A program made the translations under genes and the position numbers. This document shows, piece after piece, positions 1 through 6,523 of a stretch of 11,178 bases of DNA. Each line of letters starts with the position of its first letter. Position 1 is the stretch's first letter. The DNA comes from an uncultured Lachnospiraceae bacterium. GTDB taxonomy: Bacteria; Bacillota; Clostridia; Lachnospirales; Lachnospiraceae. The notes below the pieces were generated by a model. That model ran no database searches, was not told the DNA's origin, and saw nothing but the letters and a program-made list of their open reading frames with translations. The DNA is taken from the NCBI GenBank assembly GCA_902803245.1, contig CADCPJ010000155.1:1-11178 (forward strand), read 5' to 3'.

Positions 1-2
1 CA

Positions 3-596
3 GAAGGAAAGAACATAGAAGCTGAAAATGCAGAAGCAAAGAGCCCGGAGAAAAAGAGCGGAGAAAATGAGAACAGCATCCTCGTGAAAATGAGGCAAAC
101 CCCGATTATCGGGAAGATGTCCGTGAGGGAGATCTTTGACCTGCTTCGCACAAATGAAAACCTGGAAGCCTTTCGGCAAAAGAAGATTCTCTCGCTCTTT
201 ACAGTGGACGAGGTATTCGATCTGCTGTATGAAATCGGGGCAATCGATGCGGTGGGAGACTATAAAATCGGGACGGACGTCACATTCGGCGATGTGCTGG
301 ACTACCTGAGGAAGAATCCGGATCTGGAGAAGCTCCGGAAGAATTCCCTCACGATCAGGATGACCGTCGGGCAGATCATCGACGCCATCGGAGAAGACCA
401 GATCAGGGATCTTCTTCTGACAAAGACGGCAGAAGCCGCCAGGGTGGACGAGTTCGAGAAATCCTCAAAGACGCTCAGCAGGTGCTGGATCCGGCTCTTC
501 CTCTTTGCCCTCATTTACGCCGGAATCACGCTTCTTGCGATTGAAATTGTCTGCCGCGGCGTCTTCAAGGACTACGACAGCATCGCCGAGATGTAA
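3..596 (+). CDS. C-terminal part of a repeat-containing membrane protein, possibly a second ABC-2-type transporter
   Basis: The frame is open from base 3 to the TAA at 594-596, so the true start probably lies before the window. A GTG at 84 and an ATG at 90 exist but have no ribosome site. Numbering from GTG 84, residues 12-119 form four tandem 27-residue repeats starting at 12, 39, 66 and 93, each opening with a pattern like M-S/T-V-x-E-I-F-D-L-L. One hydrophobic helix follows (about 135-156), then a short charged tail. The stretch before the repeats is rich in Glu and Lys. Residues 131-157 match the last membrane segment of the FHA-ABC protein (its residues 800-826) at 14 of 27 positions, including Cys-Trp and Ile-Tyr-Ala. 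I infer the tail of a related permease with a repeat-bearing loop before its last helix. It could instead be a separate membrane-anchored repeat protein. No enzymatic function can be assigned. Confidence 0.6.
   Translation, partial: EGKNIEAENAEAKSPEKKSGENENSILVKMRQTPIIGKMSVREIFDLLRTNENLEAFRQKKILSLFTVDEVFDLLYEIGAIDAVGDYKIGTDVTFGDVLDYLRKNPDLEKLRKNSLTIRMTVGQIIDAIGEDQIRDLLLTKTAEAARVDEFEKSSKTLSRCWIRLFLFALIYAGITLLAIEIVCRGVFKDYDSIAEM
117..440 (+). repeat. Four tandem 27-codon protein repeats
   Basis: The encoded segment divides into four blocks of exactly 27 residues with no gaps. Conserved places are hydrophobic-Ser/Thr-Val/Phe at positions 1-3, Glu/Asp/Gln at 5, hydrophobic at 6-7, Asp at 8 and Leu/Ile at 10. 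A second hydrophobic cluster lies near positions 16-19. The repeats are conserved in protein pattern rather than DNA, which suggests old, selected repeats of helical type. Confidence 0.7.
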
Positions 597-654
597 CTTT
601 TTTTTCAGCATGTTGCAGATGCCACTGTTTTTTGATAAGATAAACGATGAATCA

Positions 655-684
655 TTGGGATCATTGCGTGTCCCTGTGTATACA
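655..684 (+). promoter_or_regulatory. Possible housekeeping promoter for the STAS gene
   Basis: TTGGGA at 655-660 and TATACA at 679-684 are separated by 18 bases, and the ribosome site AGGAGG follows at 701-706. The match to the vegetative consensus is moderate. The gap after the previous gene also has a run of eight T (598-605) without a convincing hairpin, so read-through from upstream is also possible. Confidence 0.4.
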
Positions 685-716
685 GATGACAATTATTTCC
701 AGGAGGTAGGAAAAGC

Positions 717-1016
717 ATGTTAAACATCAACAAGACCGCAGAAGGCAGCGCTCTCACAATTGCTCTGGAGGGAAGACTCGATACCACGACAGCCCCTGAG
801 CTTGAAGGCTCTTGGAAGGATGCCTCTTCGGGCGTCACCGAGCTGACGATTGACCTCAAGGCGCTGGACTATATCTCCAGTGCGGGTCTGCGCGTGCTTC
901 TGTCCATGCAGAAGGTCATGAACAAGCAGGGCAAGATGCGTGTCATCAACGTCTCCGAGGACGTGATGGAAGTCTTCGAAGTGACCGGCTTCTCAGACAT
1001 TCTTACGATCGAATAA
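717..1016 (+). CDS. STAS-domain anti-anti-sigma factor (SpoIIAA/RsbV type)
   Basis: This 99-residue protein is a single STAS domain, the usual size for SpoIIAA/RsbV antagonists. The N-terminal strand and Gly-Arg-Leu-Asp turn (19-22), the strand TIDLKALDYI (44-53) and the loop SSAGLRVLL (54-62) fit the family. Ser55 aligns with the serine that partner kinases phosphorylate in SpoIIAA (Ser58). The usual Asp just before that serine is Ser here. In known systems the unphosphorylated form binds the HATPase anti-sigma protein and frees its target. The gene has AGGAGG at 701-706, ten bases before ATG 717. A matching HATPase gene lies at 4486-4893 in the same gene group, so the two probably work as a pair in the cytoplasm. 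No cognate phosphatase or sigma factor is inside the window. Confidence 0.9.
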   Translation: MLNINKTAEGSALTIALEGRLDTTTAPELEGSWKDASSGVTELTIDLKALDYISSAGLRVLLSMQKVMNKQGKMRVINVSEDVMEVFEVTGFSDILTIE

Positions 1017-1044
1017 GGTTCCGGCGCTCCTTATACTGACAGTG

Positions 1045-1070
1045 AAAACTTCGCCTGACGGCGAAGTTTT
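1045..1070 (+). terminator. Hairpin terminator or attenuator after the STAS gene
   Basis: A perfect 11-bp stem (1045-1055 with 1060-1070) encloses a 4-base loop (TGAC). The arms end in four A and four T, so it could work in either direction. There is no long T run beyond the stem, so partial termination is likely. This would allow different expression of the STAS gene and the genes after it. Confidence 0.6.
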
Positions 1071-1104
1071 AAACCGCCGGCTTAAATAATGAGGAGGACT
1101 CTTG

Positions 1105-1935
1105 ATGATGAGAAGATTTGCGGCCGCCTGTGTCGCCGCAGGTGTTTCTGTTACCCTTTTTTTGAGCTCTGCAGCCGGGGCCTTCGCTGAGAGCTCCGCC
1201 GGGAGCACTTCAAGTGGGACGGCGGGGGCCGCATCGACGGTCTCCGAAGCCGGAACGGCAGCCTTGGAAACGGCCGCATCTGAATCCGGGGCGGCCCTGT
1301 CCAAGGAGCAGCCTTCTTCCGGATTGCCTGAGCTTCCGTTCGATTTGGACAGCGTTCTCTCAGATGAGCAGCTGCAGGAACTGACTAAGAATCTGGACGC
1401 AATCATTGCGCTTCTTTCTTCCGAGGAACTGCAGAGCCTTCTCAAGTACGAGGAAGTGCAGGATCTCCTGGTGACTATAATCGATAAGGCGATGTCTTTT
1501 ACTCAGGAAGAGCCGGAACTGTTTGCGAAGATCCTGAATGCGCTTGATCTTGACGAAACATATGTGAAGCTCATCATGAGCGCTCTGTCTGTCCTGCAGA
1601 AAGCCAGGAACAACCTGGAGGTTTATCTTGAGAGCGAGGAAGGGCAGCAGCTTCAGGGGGCCGTCAGGTCCATTCTGGATAAACCGGAAATTGTGAACAG
1701 GCTCACTGCACTTAGTGAGATTCTTGAGAAGTATTATAAAGCTGCAAGCAGTGCCGGTCAGAGCGCGGAACAGACAGCATCCGGTGAGGAAGAATCTTCA
1801 TCGGGCGCGGAACAGACAGCATCCGGTGAGGAAGAGCCTTCATCGGGCGCGGAACAGACATTATCCGGTGAGGGAGGGCCTCTATCCGGGGCACTTGAGG
1901 CAGAACTCTTGGACGGAGGTGCCACACAGAAATGA
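1105..1935 (+). CDS. Secreted helical protein with repetitive acidic C-terminal tail
   Basis: I do not recognise a family. ATG 1105 is chosen because GAGGAGG (1091-1097) sits seven bases ahead; a TTG at 1102 is in frame but less likely. The 276-residue product begins with a signal peptide (Arg3-Arg4, hydrophobic core 5-20, Ala-Phe-Ala at 26-28), giving probable cleavage before Glu29. Residues 29-75 are a Ser/Ala/Gly/Thr-rich linker. Residues 80-212 are strongly helical, acidic and Leu-rich, with no cysteine. The tail (about 219-262) holds three 14-residue repeats containing Gly-Ala-Glu-Gln-Thr. There is no membrane anchor, lipobox or sorting signal. The stop codon overlaps the start of the FHA-ABC gene (ATGA), implying translational coupling. 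An accessory or exported partner of that transporter is a reasonable inference but unproven. Confidence 0.75.
   Translation: MMRRFAAACVAAGVSVTLFLSSAAGAFAESSAGSTSSGTAGAASTVSEAGTAALETAASESGAALSKEQPSSGLPELPFDLDSVLSDEQLQELTKNLDAIIALLSSEELQSLLKYEEVQDLLVTIIDKAMSFTQEEPELFAKILNALDLDETYVKLIMSALSVLQKARNNLEVYLESEEGQQLQGAVRSILDKPEIVNRLTALSEILEKYYKAASSAGQSAEQTASGEEESSSGAEQTASGEEEPSSGAEQTLSGEGGPLSGALEAELLDGGATQK
1763..1888 (+). repeat. Three tandem 42-bp coding repeats
   Basis: Units start at 1763, 1805 and 1847. The first two are nearly identical, and the third has diverged in its second half. Each encodes 14 residues, so the reading frame is kept if copies are gained or lost. They form the disordered, acidic C-terminal tail of the secreted protein. 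Confidence 0.85.
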
Positions 1936-4424
1936 GTAGCAGAGGAAACGGGAAGCGGACTCCGGCGGGACTGGTCTTCTTTGAAGGCCAGGAGAAACCC
2001 CGGCAGTATGTCATTTTCAACAGAGCAGTGATCAAAGGCCAGTGTGATATGGAGGTCTTTACCACCACGTCACTCCAGCTTACTTATCCGTTCCTTGACA
2101 AAGAGCAGTGCGAGATCTTCTGGAACAAGGACCAGTGGTTCTTCAGGAACCTGTCGGACGATGTGTTCACTTTTGTGGGCGGCAGGAGTCTGGGTAAGGG
2201 CGCTGAGACGGCGCTGCGTGCCGGCACGGTAATCCGTCTCTCGAATGACCGCATGCTGACCGCTGTCTTCCTGACGGAATTCGTGAGCGGCAAGGACTGG
2301 AACATCATCAACATGGATGATGGCAGGCATACTGTCAGAATTGCTGCCGATACGGGAGAAGGCGAGGACAAGGCTGCGATCTCCCTCGATTACGAGGACG
2401 GCCACTGGACCATGACGGAGATGCAGGCCAAGACCGTGCTTCACAACGGCATGGAAGTCCGTGAGACTGTCCGGATCCGGATTGATGACATCATTGAGAT
2501 CGGCAATACCGCTTTCCTCTTTGAGGGATCCGGACTCGTCTATGGATACCCGACGCAGGCCAGCGGGCTCAGCATCAATATCGACGAGAGAAGTGCGCAT
2601 CAGGCCCTGAAGAAGGTCACGCTCTTAAAGGATATCAACCTTCAGATAGAGCCCGGCAACATGGTGCTGATCCTGGGTGGTTCCGGAGCCGGAAAGAGCA
2701 CATTTGTCAATGCCGTCACCGGATACGAGAAGGCAAAAGCGACCATTAAAGAGGGCGACCTCGATTTTTACAAGGATTACGGGCAGGTAAAATACCGGAT
2801 CGGCTTTGTGCCTCAGGAAAACCTGATGCGCGAGGAGGACACGGTGGGCGACACCGTGATGAATGCAGCCGACATGCGTCTGCCCAAGTCGATGTCGGAA
2901 CAGGAGAAGGTGAAGCGCGTCGCAGCGGTTCTCGAGACCTTCGGCCTCTCCGGCAGGGAGAAGGAGCTCGTCTCGAAGCTCTCCGGAGGCCAGAAGAAGA
3001 GGCTCTCCATCTGTACCGAATTCGTGGCATCCCCGTCCCTCTTCATCCTCGATGAGCCGGATTCGGGCCTTGACGGCATCATGGCCACGGAGCTGATGGA
3101 GAATCTGAGGCTCATAGCCTGCCAGGGCAGGATCGTCATGGTTATCACTCACGCGCCCGACCGCGTGGCACACCTCTTTGACAAGGTGATCGTTCTCGCC
3201 AAGGGAACGGAGACAAAGATCGGGCAGCTTGCCTTCTACGGGGGAATAGAGGAAGCCAGAGAGTTCTTCGGCGTTCCGACGATGGAGGAGGTTGTCCGGC
3301 AGATCAACGCGAAGAATGAAGGCGGAGCGGGCCGCTCGGACGAGTTCATTCAAAAGTACAAGGAATACGCCGAGGCGCGGGACAAGAAGAAACCCAGGCG
3401 CATGCTGTTCCGCGATGCCGACGCTGTAGGTCAGGCGAAAGGCAGTGTGGCCGAGGCGTTTGAAGAGGATCACCCCAAAACGCGCAACCTCGCATACCGG
3501 TCGAGATTCGAGCAGATTCCGATCTATCTGGGCAAACAGTTCCGTCTCTTCTTCACGGAGAGGAACTGGAAGGTTCTTCCGATGGCGGCGATCATCGCCT
3601 ATCTCGTGGTCTACGTTCTCGGAAGCAAGATGTTCCGGAACATGGAATATACGAAGTACGGATCGCTGGCCCTCGTCTGCGTGTGCATCTGGAACGGTAT
3701 GTTCAATTCCATCCAGGTGGTATGCAAGGAGAGGAATATTATTAAAAGGGAACACCGGGCGGGACTCCATATTACGTCCTACCTCGCTTCTCACATGATC
3801 TATCAGGCGATTATCTGCCTCGCGCAGGTTCTCATCACACTCGGGATCTTCAAGGCCTTCGGCATGTATTTCCCGCCGAAGGGACTGATCACCGGCGTGT
3901 TTGCCCTTGATGCGGGCATCTCGATGTTCCTCGCCACCTATGCGGCGGATATGCTGGCACTTATGGTGTCCTGTATGGTGAGGACAACGACGACCGCCAT
4001 GACGGTCATGCCGTTCCTTCTCATCGTGCAGCTGGTATTTGCCGGCTCGATCTTCCCCCTGAACCGCCCGACCGCGAAAGTCCTGGCGAACTTCACGATC
4101 AGCAACTGGGGAATCAACGCGATCAATATCGCCGCCGATTACAACGGGCAGAAGTCCTCCGCGATCTATGCCGCAGTTGACCAGCTCAAAGACGACCCGA
4201 ATGCTGAGGACGACGGCTTCATGACCAAGGTGAAGAAGGTTCTCGAGATCGATGAGGTCAAGGATCGGGTTGAGACGTACACAGCACAGAAGATGCAAGT
4301 CAAGGAGTTTGCTTTTGACAAGGGCAATCTCGCCAAGTGCTGGGGGATTCTGGCCCTGTTTTCGGCGATCTATGCCGTCATCGGACTGATTGCTCTCGAG
4401 ATGGTCGATAAAGATAAGAGATAG
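1932..4424 (+). CDS. FHA-FHA-ABC transporter (ATPase fused to ABC-2/ABCG-type permease, Rv1747-like layout)
   Basis: The 830-residue protein has, in order, two FHA-like domains (about 25-118 and 122-205), an ABC ATPase (about 222-440), a charged linker (441-545) and a six-helix ABC-2 permease (about 546-826). ATPase motifs are intact: Walker A GGSGAGKST (249-257), Q-loop Gln295, signature LSGGQ (350-354), Walker B Asp374-Glu375, and His407. The permease has the ABCG-like stretch KERNIIKREHRAG (599-611). This is the order of mycobacterial Rv1747, an exporter whose FHA domains bind phosphothreonine. Here the residues that normally contact phosphothreonine are mostly lost: both domains have Asp-Lys where Ser-Arg is usual (55-56 and 145-146). 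ATG 1932 overlaps the previous stop and has GGAGGT at 1915-1920. The direction is probably export, and the substrate is unknown. The neighbouring STAS and HATPase genes suggest partner-switching control. Confidence 0.88.
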   Translation: MSSRGNGKRTPAGLVFFEGQEKPRQYVIFNRAVIKGQCDMEVFTTTSLQLTYPFLDKEQCEIFWNKDQWFFRNLSDDVFTFVGGRSLGKGAETALRAGTVIRLSNDRMLTAVFLTEFVSGKDWNIINMDDGRHTVRIAADTGEGEDKAAISLDYEDGHWTMTEMQAKTVLHNGMEVRETVRIRIDDIIEIGNTAFLFEGSGLVYGYPTQASGLSINIDERSAHQALKKVTLLKDINLQIEPGNMVLILGGSGAGKSTFVNAVTGYEKAKATIKEGDLDFYKDYGQVKYRIGFVPQENLMREEDTVGDTVMNAADMRLPKSMSEQEKVKRVAAVLETFGLSGREKELVSKLSGGQKKRLSICTEFVASPSLFILDEPDSGLDGIMATELMENLRLIACQGRIVMVITHAPDRVAHLFDKVIVLAKGTETKIGQLAFYGGIEEAREFFGVPTMEEVVRQINAKNEGGAGRSDEFIQKYKEYAEARDKKKPRRMLFRDADAVGQAKGSVAEAFEEDHPKTRNLAYRSRFEQIPIYLGKQFRLFFTERNWKVLPMAAIIAYLVVYVLGSKMFRNMEYTKYGSLALVCVCIWNGMFNSIQVVCKERNIIKREHRAGLHITSYLASHMIYQAIICLAQVLITLGIFKAFGMYFPPKGLITGVFALDAGISMFLATYAADMLALMVSCMVRTTTTAMTVMPFLLIVQLVFAGSIFPLNRPTAKVLANFTISNWGINAINIAADYNGQKSSAIYAAVDQLKDDPNAEDDGFMTKVKKVLEIDEVKDRVETYTAQKMQVKEFAFDKGNLAKCWGILALFSAIYAVIGLIALEMVDKDKR

Positions 4425-4485
4425 CAAAATGTCAGACAGCGGATTCACCGCCAAACCGGAATGAGCAAGAAAGGGGCTTTCTGCG

Positions 4486-4893
4486 ATGCCTGAACTTAGA
4501 ATTGAAGCTTCAATTCAAAAACTGGGAGACGTTCTCACTTTTGTGGATCAGACCCTGGAGGAGCTGGACTGCCCGATGAAGGCTCAGATGCAGCTCGATA
4601 TCGCGGTGGAAGAAATCTTCGTGAACATCGCGAATTACGCATATGCGCCGGGAACCGGTGACGCCTTGATCCGGATCGAGTGCGGCGATGAGGACAGGGT
4701 GGTTCACATCACCTTTATCGATCATGGTGTGCCGTACGATCCTCTGGCGAAGGAGGATCCGGATATCACCCTCTCCGCTGAGGAGAGGCAGATCGGCGGA
4801 CTGGGAATCTTCATGGTGAAGAAGAATGTGGATGAGATGACCTATGTTTATGAGGGAGGTGAAAACCGCCTGACTCTCCACAAAAAGATCTGA
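4486..4893 (+). CDS. Anti-sigma-type serine kinase / HATPase (RsbW/SpoIIAB family)
   Basis: This 135-residue protein is a single GHKL ATPase domain of anti-sigma-kinase size. The N-box is visible as EEIFVNIANYAY (42-53), with Glu43 and Asn47 in the expected catalytic and magnesium places. The G1 box is DHGVPYDP (79-86) and the G2 box is GGLGIFMVKK (104-113). Known relatives bind a sigma factor or other partner and phosphorylate a STAS antagonist on serine. The partner here is most simply the STAS protein at 717-1016. The ribosome site AAGGGG (4471-4476) lies nine bases before ATG 4486. The gene follows the transporter by 61 bases with no terminator between them, so it is probably co-transcribed, and a strong terminator closes the unit. 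No sigma factor is adjacent, so the second partner is unknown. Confidence 0.88.
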   Translation: MPELRIEASIQKLGDVLTFVDQTLEELDCPMKAQMQLDIAVEEIFVNIANYAYAPGTGDALIRIECGDEDRVVHITFIDHGVPYDPLAKEDPDITLSAEERQIGGLGIFMVKKNVDEMTYVYEGGENRLTLHKKI

Positions 4894-4924
4894 CCCCGTC
4901 TGCGGGCTTATGAAAGAAAATGGG

Positions 4925-4953
4925 AGTGCCGGAGCTTAATCCGGCACTTTTTT
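4925..4953 (+). terminator. Rho-independent terminator after the HATPase gene
   Basis: An 8-bp stem (AGTGCCGG at 4925-4932 with CCGGCACT at 4941-4948) with an 8-base loop is followed by five further T (4949-4953). It separates the FHA-ABC/partner-switching group from the sugar-uptake genes. Confidence 0.88.
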
Positions 4954-5061
4954 GTGCACAAAAACCGGTTTATGAGAGTAACCGCTCAGCACCCCCCGGC
5001 ACACGGGATGCTCTGCACCTTGCGCTCCGCTTCGGCTTTGCTTTTGCGCGTAAGGTCTTTC

Positions 5062-5090
5062 TTTTCAAAAAAATGGGACTGTGCTATAGT
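5062..5090 (+). promoter_or_regulatory. Promoter of the LacI-family regulator
   Basis: TTTTCA (5062-5067), a 17-base spacer and TATAGT (5085-5090) form a good vegetative promoter with an extended -10 TG at 5082-5083. Transcription would start near 5097, giving a leader of about 50 bases before ATG 5146. This placement argues against the longer reading frame that begins upstream. Confidence 0.7.
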
Positions 5091-5145
5091 GATAAAGTAC
5101 AAAGACATCTCCGTCCTTGAGTCCGGGCAGAAAGGGAATGCGGAT

Positions 5146-6249
5146 ATGATTACGATCAAAGAGATCGCAGGAAAACTTGGAATGAGCACAACTACGGTCT
5201 CCAATGTCATTCACGGCAAAACCGGGGAGGTCTCTCCGGAGACGACGCTCCGGGTGCAGAAATTTCTCGAAGAGGTGGACTACGTGCCCAACATAAACGC
5301 CAGAAATCTGGCTCAGAACCGGTCGAAGATTATCGGCGTCGTGCTGAAAGCGTGGGAGGGAAAGTACGGAAACATTTTTACCGATCCGTTTGTCGCAGAG
5401 ATGATCGGAGGCATCGAGAAGGCCATCCGCGAGAAGGGCTATTTCATGATGCTCTACATCTCCGACGACATCGCAGAGATCCTGAAGCACGTCTCGACCT
5501 GGAATGTGGACGGCCTCCTTCTCTTCTGCATGCTGGACGACGATGCGCTGAGGGTGAAGAAGAAATACCGGAAGCCTATCGTGTGCATCGACACCTATAT
5601 CGCAAAGGAGAACAGCGGAATCTATGACAGCCGCTTCAAGAACGTGGGACTTGAGGACGAGCAGGGAACTTATGAGGCTGTGAAGTACCTGATCGGACAC
5701 GGACACCGGAAGATCGGCTTTCTGTCCGACAACCGTGAGGGCGTGGACTACGCCCGCTTCAGGGGATACCGGCGGGCTTTGGAGGAGGCCGGAATCGAGT
5801 ACAGCGACCGGGACTTCTTCCTGCTTCGCTATGAGATGAAAAAGGGGAGCGGAAACTCCGGCGCCTTCGGAATCCGCTGCATGCAGGATGAACTGCAGGA
5901 AGGATTCGACAAACTTGCTGAGAGGGCCGGAGATTACACAGCGGTGTTCTGCTGCTCGGACATCTACGCAGTGATGTTCATGAACGCCTTAAGTGACAGA
6001 GGAATCCGGGTTCCCGACGACATGTCGATCTTCGGATTTGACGACAACAGCTATGCGAGCTTGTGCCGGCCGGCCTTAACGACCGTACACCAGGATGCCG
6101 GGTACAAGGGGGCCCTGGCGGCAAAGCTCCTCATCGATATGATCCGGGGGGAGGACAGTTCCAAAAGCCAGGTGACACTGAAGCCGGAGCTTGTGATACG
6201 CGGAACGGTGAGAGACCTCAGGGAGAACCCTCAGGCCGGGAACGGGTGA
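5146..6249 (+). CDS. LacI-family transcriptional regulator of sugar uptake
   Basis: The 367-residue protein has an N-terminal LacI helix-turn-helix (about 3-22, TIKEIAGKLGMSTTTVSNVI), a hinge helix region (about 50-60) and a periplasmic-binding-like sensor domain (about 62-355). The family signature MSIFGFDDNSYASLCRPALT lies at 293-312. The length is slightly above the usual 330-345. The frame is open back to 4954, but ATG 5146 is preferred: it has AAAGGGA at 5131-5137, matches the family N-terminus, and lies downstream of the promoter. The gene precedes a solute-binding protein and permease genes, so it probably senses the transported sugar or a derivative and controls those promoters. Candidate operators are seen at 6373-6387 and 6450-6463. 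Whether it represses or activates, and its ligand, cannot be read from the sequence. Confidence 0.92.
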   Translation: MITIKEIAGKLGMSTTTVSNVIHGKTGEVSPETTLRVQKFLEEVDYVPNINARNLAQNRSKIIGVVLKAWEGKYGNIFTDPFVAEMIGGIEKAIREKGYFMMLYISDDIAEILKHVSTWNVDGLLLFCMLDDDALRVKKKYRKPIVCIDTYIAKENSGIYDSRFKNVGLEDEQGTYEAVKYLIGHGHRKIGFLSDNREGVDYARFRGYRRALEEAGIEYSDRDFFLLRYEMKKGSGNSGAFGIRCMQDELQEGFDKLAERAGDYTAVFCCSDIYAVMFMNALSDRGIRVPDDMSIFGFDDNSYASLCRPALTTVHQDAGYKGALAAKLLIDMIRGEDSSKSQVTLKPELVIRGTVRDLRENPQAGNG

Positions 6250-6267
6250 TCTCCCTCCCGAATTTTT
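6237..6267 (+). terminator. Probable terminator overlapping the end of the LacI gene
   Basis: A 5-bp outer stem (6237-6241 with 6256-6260) and a 3-bp inner stem (6244-6246 with 6253-6255), with a 2-base bulge and a 6-base loop, are followed by AATTTTT. The stop codon TGA (6247-6249) sits in the loop. Strength is uncertain because of the bulge. Confidence 0.5.
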
Positions 6268-6372
6268 GAGAAAATGAATAAAGAATTCAAAACAGTGAGA
6301 ATTCAAACGGTAAAGGAGAAGCGCATTAAAATCCAAACCGATATTTGTGCAGATTAGATAAAATAATGTATT

Positions 6373-6387
6373 TGGAAATTTTTTCCA
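6373..6387. promoter_or_regulatory. Palindrome upstream of the binding-protein promoter
   Basis: TGGAAA (6373-6378) and TTTCCA (6382-6387) are perfect inverted arms around TTT. The site ends nine bases before the proposed -35 box, a suitable place for an activator or repressor. It lacks the central CG of typical LacI/CcpA operators, so the binding protein is uncertain. Confidence 0.4.
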
Positions 6388-6396
6388 TGACACTGC

Positions 6397-6425
6397 TTGC
6401 TGATTTTATCAAAGAATGATAAGAT
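6397..6425 (+). promoter_or_regulatory. Candidate promoter of the solute-binding protein gene
   Basis: TTGCTG (6397-6402), a 17-base spacer and TAAGAT (6420-6425) suggest a vegetative promoter with moderate boxes, which would fit a regulated gene. The leader to ATG 6524 would be about 90 bases. Confidence 0.45.
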
Positions 6426-6442
6426 ACTCATTGAACTTAAGC

Positions 6443-6487
6443 GCAAAAGTGAAATCAATTTCATTACATGGGAAACAGCACTTTTGC
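6443..6487 (+). promoter_or_regulatory. Leader inverted repeats and candidate operator before the binding-protein gene
   Basis: GCAAAAGTG (6443-6451) and CACTTTTGC (6479-6487) are perfect 9-bp inverted arms around 27 bases. Overlapping the left arm is a second palindrome, TGAAAT-CA-ATTTCA (6450-6463). The short one sits just downstream of the proposed start point, where a LacI-type repressor could block transcription. The long one could fold in the mRNA leader ahead of the ribosome site at 6511-6518. Confidence 0.45.
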
Positions 6488-6523
6488 AAAACTCTGTCCC
6501 AGAACATTTTTAAGGAGGAAGCT

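Noticed and set aside
597..640. Terminator after the first gene
   Set aside because: Runs of T at 598-605 and near 630 are present, but only a weak 4-bp stem lies nearby, so a terminator is not supported.
597..716. Sigma-B-type promoter upstream of the STAS gene
   Set aside because: A partner-switching locus might be self-controlled, but I found no convincing GTTT and GGGTAT pair with the right spacing.
2625..4454. 609-codon open frame on the - strand across the FHA-ABC gene
   Set aside because: It mirrors a clearly conserved + strand gene with intact ATPase motifs. The translation is rich in His, Asp and Arg with no recognisable domain, typical of an antisense shadow in GC-rich coding DNA.
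4954..5145. Upstream extension of the LacI gene from GTG 4954
   Set aside because: The extension covers the promoter at 5062-5090, has no family similarity, and the true N-terminus with its ribosome site is at ATG 5146.
6416..6523. Upstream extension of the binding-protein gene
   Set aside because: It would place 36 residues before the signal peptide and cover the leader palindromes. The strong AAGGAGG points to ATG 6524.
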